From positions 1-21,067 of the forward strand of contig NZ_JASLCE010000107.1 in NCBI RefSeq assembly GCF_030146175.1: a stretch of 21,067 bases of DNA. Direction: 5' to 3'. The position numbers and the translations under genes are program-made. This DNA is from Flavobacterium sp. Its GTDB lineage: Bacteria; Bacteroidota; Bacteroidia; Flavobacteriales; Flavobacteriaceae. The stretch's first letter is position 1, and every line of letters begins with the position of its first letter. Shown one piece after another: positions 16,673-21,067 of the stretch. Under the pieces are notes generated by a model. The model was not told where the DNA came from, did not search any database, and was given only the letters and a program-made list of their open reading frames with translations.

Positions 16673-17925
16673 TATTGTGCAATTTGATTTATTAAACCTG
16701 TAGTGTATAGTAATTGGATATAACTTTCTTTATGTTGGTATACCGCTTCGTAATAATTCTCCTGACTGTCATACCAGGTACGCTGTGCTTCCAGAAAGTC
16801 GATTAAAGTGGTTCCGCCGCGCATATAGGCATATTTCACATTACTTAAAATCTGATACGACTGTTCTTTCATCTTCTTCAGATTGCCGGCATTCTGTTCG
16901 AACTGTTTGTAACTGGCATAGGCATTTCCAATTTCTGTTTTAATACGCTCCTGAGAAGTCGCCAGTTCTTGTTCGGCTTTATCTTTCGTTACCTGTGATT
17001 TTTTGATTTCACCTTGATTTCTATCGAAAAACGGCAGATCGATCGTAGCATAAATCCCGACATACGGAACACTGTTTTGCGGATTATAAACGGCACCCAA
17101 TTCCGGTTGCGGATAGGCCATGCTTTTCTGAAGGGAGATATTGCTTTTCATCATCTCCACATTATTTTTCAGCACGTTGATATCGCTTCGGTTTTCGATG
17201 GCATTTTGCAACATCTGATCCTGATTTTGCAGTGCCGAAAGTTCGACCGCATCATCAGAAGCAATCGCAATATCGTTGCTTACACCCAAAGAAAATTTCA
17301 GTGTATTTAATTTGTTCAGGTAATCCTGTTTTGAAGTTTGCGACAACAGGTTGTATTGATTGGCTACCAATTCGGTACGATTGTAATCGGTCGTGGTAAT
17401 CACCTGATTTTTCAATCGGTTTTTATTGATCGTTACCAGCGTATCCCAGTTGTTTTTGGCCATCAAAGCCGTTTGCCATTTTTTTTGCGCCAACCAGACA
17501 TCAAGCCATTTCATCGCCACATCGGTAAGCAGATTGCGTTCGAAATCCTTGTAGGTTGCTTCCGAAACCGCTACGCTTTTGTTGGCCACATCGATTTTAT
17601 TTTTTCGTTGTGACGGAAGTTGGAATTGTTTGGTTAACTGCCACCAAACCTGACGATTTTGGGAATTACTCCATTTGGTATCGGGCGCATAATGTGCCGA
17701 TTCGGCCAGTTGTAGCGTCTGATTGTTTAAGGTAAGATTGGGCCGTAATTTAGCCGTAACCACGTCGGCTTGCGCCACCTGCACAGTGAGCTGTTCCGAT
17801 TTGAGTTCCCGGTTATTGGCTTTTGCGGTTTGTAGTGCCGTTTTGATATCGTAAACCGTTTGCGATACCATAACGTCTTTTGCCATAACTACCAGGGCAA
17901 AAGTGAGCAATAGTTTCAATTTCAT
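16672..17925 (-). CDS. TolC/CzcC-family outer-membrane efflux channel
   Basis: Outer-membrane exit duct of the tripartite metal efflux system. 417 residues, with a signal peptide of about 22 residues (MKLKLLLTFALVVMAKDVMVSQ). The mature protein has two OEP repeats: long amphipathic helices (about 26-60, 120-190, 225-265, 305-370) with strand segments such as LRPNLTLNNQTLQL and the family's second-repeat IDLPFFDRNQGEIKKS near 295. The C-terminal GGTTLIDFLEAQRTWYDSQENYYEA block is typical of CzcC-like proteins. It is the first gene of the operon TolC, adaptor, DUF190, pump. No convincing promoter box was found upstream; an 11-bp direct repeat lies about 90-115 nt before its start. Confidence 0.92.
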   Translation of the reverse strand: MKLKLLLTFALVVMAKDVMVSQTVYDIKTALQTAKANNRELKSEQLTVQVAQADVVTAKLRPNLTLNNQTLQLAESAHYAPDTKWSNSQNRQVWWQLTKQFQLPSQRKNKIDVANKSVAVSEATYKDFERNLLTDVAMKWLDVWLAQKKWQTALMAKNNWDTLVTINKNRLKNQVITTTDYNRTELVANQYNLLSQTSKQDYLNKLNTLKFSLGVSNDIAIASDDAVELSALQNQDQMLQNAIENRSDINVLKNNVEMMKSNISLQKSMAYPQPELGAVYNPQNSVPYVGIYATIDLPFFDRNQGEIKKSQVTKDKAEQELATSQERIKTEIGNAYASYKQFEQNAGNLKKMKEQSYQILSNVKYAYMRGGTTLIDFLEAQRTWYDSQENYYEAVYQHKESYIQLLYTTGLINQIAQ

Positions 17926-18015
17926 ATAAAAACAGTATTGAAATTTGTCTTCAACAACGAATCCTAATTCTGCAACAAAATTCCACCTTCACCCAAATAA
18001 AAGCTAATTTATCTC

Positions 18016-18041
18016 ATTAGATTTTTATTAGATTTTCATTA
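18016..18041. repeat. 11-bp direct repeat upstream of the efflux operon
   Basis: ATTAGATTTTT is followed immediately by ATTAGATTTTC and then ATTA. It lies 91-116 nt before the TolC-family start in the only sizeable gap upstream of the efflux operon, so it is a candidate regulator site. It could equally be chance in AT-rich DNA. Confidence 0.4.
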
Positions 18042-18136
18042 AGCCTCTGCATCTCGCAACTAAAATTAACAATAAAAATCGTAATATACTCGTATAAAAC
18101 CATTTAAAATTCGCAAAACGCATCTTTTAAACAAAA

Positions 18137-18162
18137 AAAGCCTGACAATTATGTCAGGCTTT
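18137..18162 (-). terminator. Rho-independent terminator of sufBCD
   Basis: A perfect 11-bp stem, AAAGCCTGACA with TGTCAGGCTTT, and a 4-nt loop. On the minus strand it is followed by a seven-T run (18139-18133). It lies 23 nt past the sufD stop, so sufBCD transcription should end here. Its CCTGACA/TGTCAGG core is shared with the palindromes at 7990 and 12198. Confidence 0.9.
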
Positions 18163-18185
18163 CATTTATTTTTAGTGGTCTTATA

Positions 18186-19502
18186 TTACAAATCGAATCC
18201 CATATTAACCCCTAATTTAGTGGCAATGATACGGGCAATTTTGTTTTTTAATTCCGGTATTTTAATACTTGCCGTTACCTCACTTGTAAAGGCATACATC
18301 AATAAGGCTTTTGCTTCTTTTCTCGGAATTCCGCGTTGTTGCATATAGAACATCGCGTTTTCGTCCAACTGTCCGATCGTACAACCGTGCGAACATTTTA
18401 CGTCATCGGCAAAGATTTCCAATTGCGGTTTAGCATTTATCGTCGCTTTATCGCTCAACAAAATGTTGTTATTTTGCTGGAAAGCATCGGTTTTCTGTGC
18501 TTCTTTTTCCACATAAATCTTTCCGTTAAACACACCGGTTGAATTGTCACCAAAAATACCTTTGTAATTCTGGTGGCTTTCACAATTAGGCTGTGAATGG
18601 TGTACCAACGTATAGTGATCCACGTGTTGCTTATCGCCAATAATTGTAATTCCTTTTAACGTACTGTCGATACGCTCTCCTTCGTGATAGAAGTTCAGGT
18701 TATTACGGGTAATATTTCCACCAAAAGTAAAGGTATGTACCGAAACGATACTTTCCTGTTTTTGGGAAATATAGGTATTGTCGATCAATGTTGTGGTTTG
18801 CACATCATTCTGAATCTTATAGAAATCGACAATAGCACGTTTGTGCGCGAAGATTTCGGTAACAGAATTGATCAATACCGGATTCTCGTTTAAGCTCTGG
18901 TGACGCTCTGTAATTTGCACATGCGCGTTTTCACCCACGATAATCAGATTTCGGGGTTGTACCATTAAAGCCGCTTCGTTTCCGGTGGAAAAGTAGATAA
19001 TTTCGATCGGTTTGTCGGCTACTTTACTTTTTGGGATATTGATATACGCTCCTTCATAGGCAAAAGCCGTATTCAGAGACGTCAGACTTTCTTCTTTACT
19101 CGCTACCTGATTAAAATAGGTATCGATAATCATTTTGTATTTGGGTTTTGTCAATGCCGATGACATTAGACAAACATCCAGTCCGTCGTGAGTAGTCGAT
19201 GACAAAAACGAACTAAAAACTCCGTCCACAAAAACCACTTTATAGGTATCCACATCATTCAGGAAGTATTTTTTTACCTCCTTAAAATCAACGGCACTTT
19301 CTTCTTTCGGAAATACACTGAAATCCTTTTTTAAAACCGCATTCAGCGATGTATATTTCCAGGCTTCCTCCTTTTTGGTTGGAAAACCTTTATTTTCAAA
19401 GTTCTTCAAGGCTTCAGTACGAACGTCGTGCAGGGTTGCCTGTACATCTACGCGTTCTTCAAAAGCCATAAAAGAGGCTAACAGTTTTTCTTTTAAATCC
19501 AT
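18186..19502 (-). CDS. sufD: Fe-S cluster scaffold subunit SufD
   Basis: Partner of SufB and SufC in the SufBC2D complex that builds clusters in the cytoplasm. From ATG at 19502 it has 438 residues; an ATG 15 nt upstream (19517) would add MKRIN, and the MDLKEKL start is preferred from memory of flavobacterial homologues. Seen: an N-terminal helical region with the KKEEAWKYTSL motif (43-53), a central right-handed beta-helix core (about 165-365) and the conserved block DDVKCSHGCTIGQLD (366-380). H372 in this block corresponds to the SufD His (H360 in E. coli) implicated in cluster assembly at the SufB-SufD interface. The final helical domain contains MQQRGIPRKEAKALL. It follows sufC by 42 nt and is the last gene before a terminator. 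Confidence 0.95.
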   Translation of the reverse strand: MDLKEKLLASFMAFEERVDVQATLHDVRTEALKNFENKGFPTKKEEAWKYTSLNAVLKKDFSVFPKEESAVDFKEVKKYFLNDVDTYKVVFVDGVFSSFLSSTTHDGLDVCLMSSALTKPKYKMIIDTYFNQVASKEESLTSLNTAFAYEGAYINIPKSKVADKPIEIIYFSTGNEAALMVQPRNLIIVGENAHVQITERHQSLNENPVLINSVTEIFAHKRAIVDFYKIQNDVQTTTLIDNTYISQKQESIVSVHTFTFGGNITRNNLNFYHEGERIDSTLKGITIIGDKQHVDHYTLVHHSQPNCESHQNYKGIFGDNSTGVFNGKIYVEKEAQKTDAFQQNNNILLSDKATINAKPQLEIFADDVKCSHGCTIGQLDENAMFYMQQRGIPRKEAKALLMYAFTSEVTASIKIPELKNKIARIIATKLGVNMGFDL

Positions 19503-19544
19503 GTTTATGCGTTTCAAAACCGGGACAACCGGTTATACCGAAAT

Positions 19545-20291
19545 CTAGTTTTCGTTTTTAATCCAATCGTATCCTTTTTCTTCCAGCTCTAATGCCAGTT
19601 CTTTTCCTCCGGTTTTAACGATTTTACCATCGTGTAAAACGTGAACGAAATCCGGAACGATATAGTCCAAAAGTCTTTGGTAGTGTGTAATTACGATTAC
19701 GGCGTTGTCTTTACTTTTCAGTTTGTTTACCCCGTTGGCAACGATACGCAAAGCATCGATATCCAAACCGGAATCCGTTTCGTCCAGAATGGCCAATTTC
19801 GGCTCCAACATCGCCATTTGGAAAATCTCGTTTCTCTTTTTCTCACCACCCGAAAAACCTTCGTTTAACGAACGGGATAAGAATTTACGGTCGATTTCCA
19901 GTAATTCGGATTTTTCGCGAATCATTTTCAGCATTTCATTGGCCGGCATTTCTTCCAGACCTTGTGCTTTACGGGTTTCGTTGATCGCCGTTTTCATAAA
20001 GTTGGTTACGGAAACTCCCGGAATTTCAATTGGATACTGGAAGGATAAGAATACCCCTTTGTGCGCTCTTTCTTCCGGTGCCAGTTCGATCAGTTCTTCA
20101 CCTTCCAAAAGGATTTCTCCTTCGGTCACTTCATAATCTTCACGACCTGCAATTACCGAAGAAAGCGTACTTTTTCCGGCTCCGTTTGGTCCCATGATTG
20201 CGTGAACTTCTCCGGCTTTTACTTCCAGATTGATCCCCTTTAATATCTCTTTATCTTCTACGCTAGCGTGTAAATTTTTGATAACTAACAT
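19545..20291 (-). CDS. sufC: SUF ATPase SufC
   Basis: ABC-type ATPase without membrane domains; its dimerisation on SufB and SufD drives conformational change of the scaffold. 248 residues, the usual length. Walker [10 protein letters not shown] has K40; the Q-loop is FQYP (Q85); the ABC signature is [14 protein letters not shown] (142-155), the SufC-specific form; Walker B LAILDE ends with catalytic E171; the D-loop is SGLD and the H-loop His is H203 (VITHYQ). All catalytic elements are intact. It lies between sufB (69 nt gap) and sufD (42 nt gap). Confidence 0.97.
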   Translation of the reverse strand: MLVIKNLHASVEDKEILKGINLEVKAGEVHAIMGPNGAGKSTLSSVIAGREDYEVTEGEILLEGEELIELAPEERAHKGVFLSFQYPIEIPGVSVTNFMKTAINETRKAQGLEEMPANEMLKMIREKSELLEIDRKFLSRSLNEGFSGGEKKRNEIFQMAMLEPKLAILDETDSGLDIDALRIVANGVNKLKSKDNAVIVITHYQRLLDYIVPDFVHVLHDGKIVKTGGKELALELEEKGYDWIKNEN

Positions 20292-20360
20292 TTTCGCTTC
20301 TAATGTTTAATTTTTATTTGTAACGTTTCCGTTGCTTTTATACTGTTTGAAAGATTCGGA

Positions 20361-21067
20361 TTAACCTACCGATCCTTCTAATGAAATTTCAAGTAATTTT
20401 TGTGCTTCCACGGCAAACTCCATCGGAAGTTTGTTTAGGACATCTTTACTGAATCCGTTTACGATTAGTGCAATCGCTTTTTCGGTTGGGATACCACGCT
20501 GATTACAGTAGAATACCTGATCTTCTCCAATTTTACTGGTCGTTGCTTCGTGTTCGATCTTCGCCGTACTGTTTTTGGATTCGATATACGGGAACGTATG
20601 TGCACCACAGTTATTTCCCATTAGTAACGAGTCACATTGCGAGAAGTTACGGGCATTTTCGGCTCTGGCACTAACCTGAACCAATCCACGGTAACTGTTT
20701 TGTGATTTTCCGGCAGAAATTCCTTTGGAAATAATCGTACTTCTGGTATTATTTCCTAAGTGAATCATTTTGGTTCCGGTATCGGCTTGCTGGAAGTTAT
20801 TCGTAACGGCAATCGAGTAGAATTCCCCTACCGAGTTATCCCCTTTTAATACACATGACGGGTATTTCCAGGTTACCGCTGATCCGGTTTCAACCTGCGT
20901 CCAGGAGATTTTGGCGTTTTTCTCGCACAATCCTCTTTTGGTTACGAAGTTAAAAACCCCACCTTTACCTTCTTTATTTCCAGGGAACCAGTTCTGAACC
21001 GTCGAATATTTAATTTCGGCATTGTCAAGAGCGATTAGTTCTACAACGGCAGCGTGTAATTGGTTTT
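20361..21067 (-). CDS. sufB: Fe-S cluster scaffold subunit SufB, 5' partial
   Basis: C-terminal 234 residues of SufB; the frame is open to the right edge, so the start lies outside the window. Seen: beta-helix core with [40 protein letters not shown] and [20 protein letters not shown]; then [29 protein letters not shown] and the family's terminal LEGSVG. Counting back from the shared C-terminus, the Cys of QCDSLL aligns with E. coli Cys405 and the second Glu of IEHEA with Glu434, both reported as needed for cluster assembly. This is the large scaffold subunit of SufBC2D and is transcribed ahead of sufC and sufD. Confidence 0.96.
   Translation of the reverse strand, partial: NQLHAAVVELIALDNAEIKYSTVQNWFPGNKEGKGGVFNFVTKRGLCEKNAKISWTQVETGSAVTWKYPSCVLKGDNSVGEFYSIAVTNNFQQADTGTKMIHLGNNTRSTIISKGISAGKSQNSYRGLVQVSARAENARNFSQCDSLLMGNNCGAHTFPYIESKNSTAKIEHEATTSKIGEDQVFYCNQRGIPTEKAIALIVNGFSKDVLNKLPMEFAVEAQKLLEISLEGSVG

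Noticed and set aside
12237..17925. Copper/silver (Cus) efflux system
   Set aside because: The pump's intramembrane motif DFGIIVDGAVVMAE carries the acidic residues of divalent-cation pumps, not the CusA form, and no CusF-like chaperone is encoded. A Cu role is unlikely but not excluded.
20361..20930. A separate 189-residue protein starting at an internal TTG
   Set aside because: The frame continues without a stop to the right edge and encodes more SufB sequence upstream, so the TTG is an internal Leu codon of sufB.

Overview
The window looks like a stretch of a Flavobacteriaceae (Bacteroidota) chromosome, probably Flavobacterium or a close relative. The evidence is a type B C-terminal domain for the type IX secretion system (T9SS), Bacteroidota families such as DUF2480 and DUF3078, AT-rich intergenic DNA carrying TAnnTTTG promoter elements in place of sigma70 boxes, and the SufBCDSE plus DUF59 iron-sulfur gene set. 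I see no phage, insertion sequence, CRISPR or RNA gene.

Layout, left to right. (1) Positions 1-6217, minus strand: one very large secreted modular surface protein, open over 2072 codons and running off the left edge a few codons before its stop. It has a signal peptide, a jellyroll-like domain, Fn3 modules, three tandem CUB-Fn3 units, Ig/PKD-like modules, four ~70-residue repeats and the T9SS type B domain. (2) 6218-6711: a divergent AT-rich spacer. (3) 6712-7941, plus strand: the GTPase HflX, with a strong terminator. (4) 8030-11948, minus strand: the second half of the SUF locus, read as sufS, a small lipoprotein-like gene, sufE, a DUF59 protein, DUF2480 and DUF3078, mostly with gaps of 10 nt or less. 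(5) 12237-17925, minus strand: a tight heavy-metal RND efflux operon (TolC-like channel, adaptor, DUF190 PII-like protein, CzcA-type pump). (6) 18186-21067, minus strand: the first half of the SUF locus, sufB (cut by the right edge), sufC and sufD, ending in a clean terminator.

SufBCD is the cluster scaffold and ATPase, SufS/SufE supply sulfur, and the DUF59 protein probably helps deliver clusters. The efflux operon lies between sufD and sufS, so metal export sits beside a pathway that metals such as cobalt, nickel, cadmium and copper damage. Whether the link is functional or only positional cannot be told from the sequence.

I found no clearly new system. The best leads are the metal pump inside the suf locus, the DUF190 protein in the pump operon, an adaptor that seems to lack both lipoyl half-motifs, the cysteine-bearing DUF2480 protein and the lipoprotein linked to suf, recent-looking repeat homogenisation in the surface protein, and a shared CCTGACA/TGTCAGG palindrome at three gene ends.
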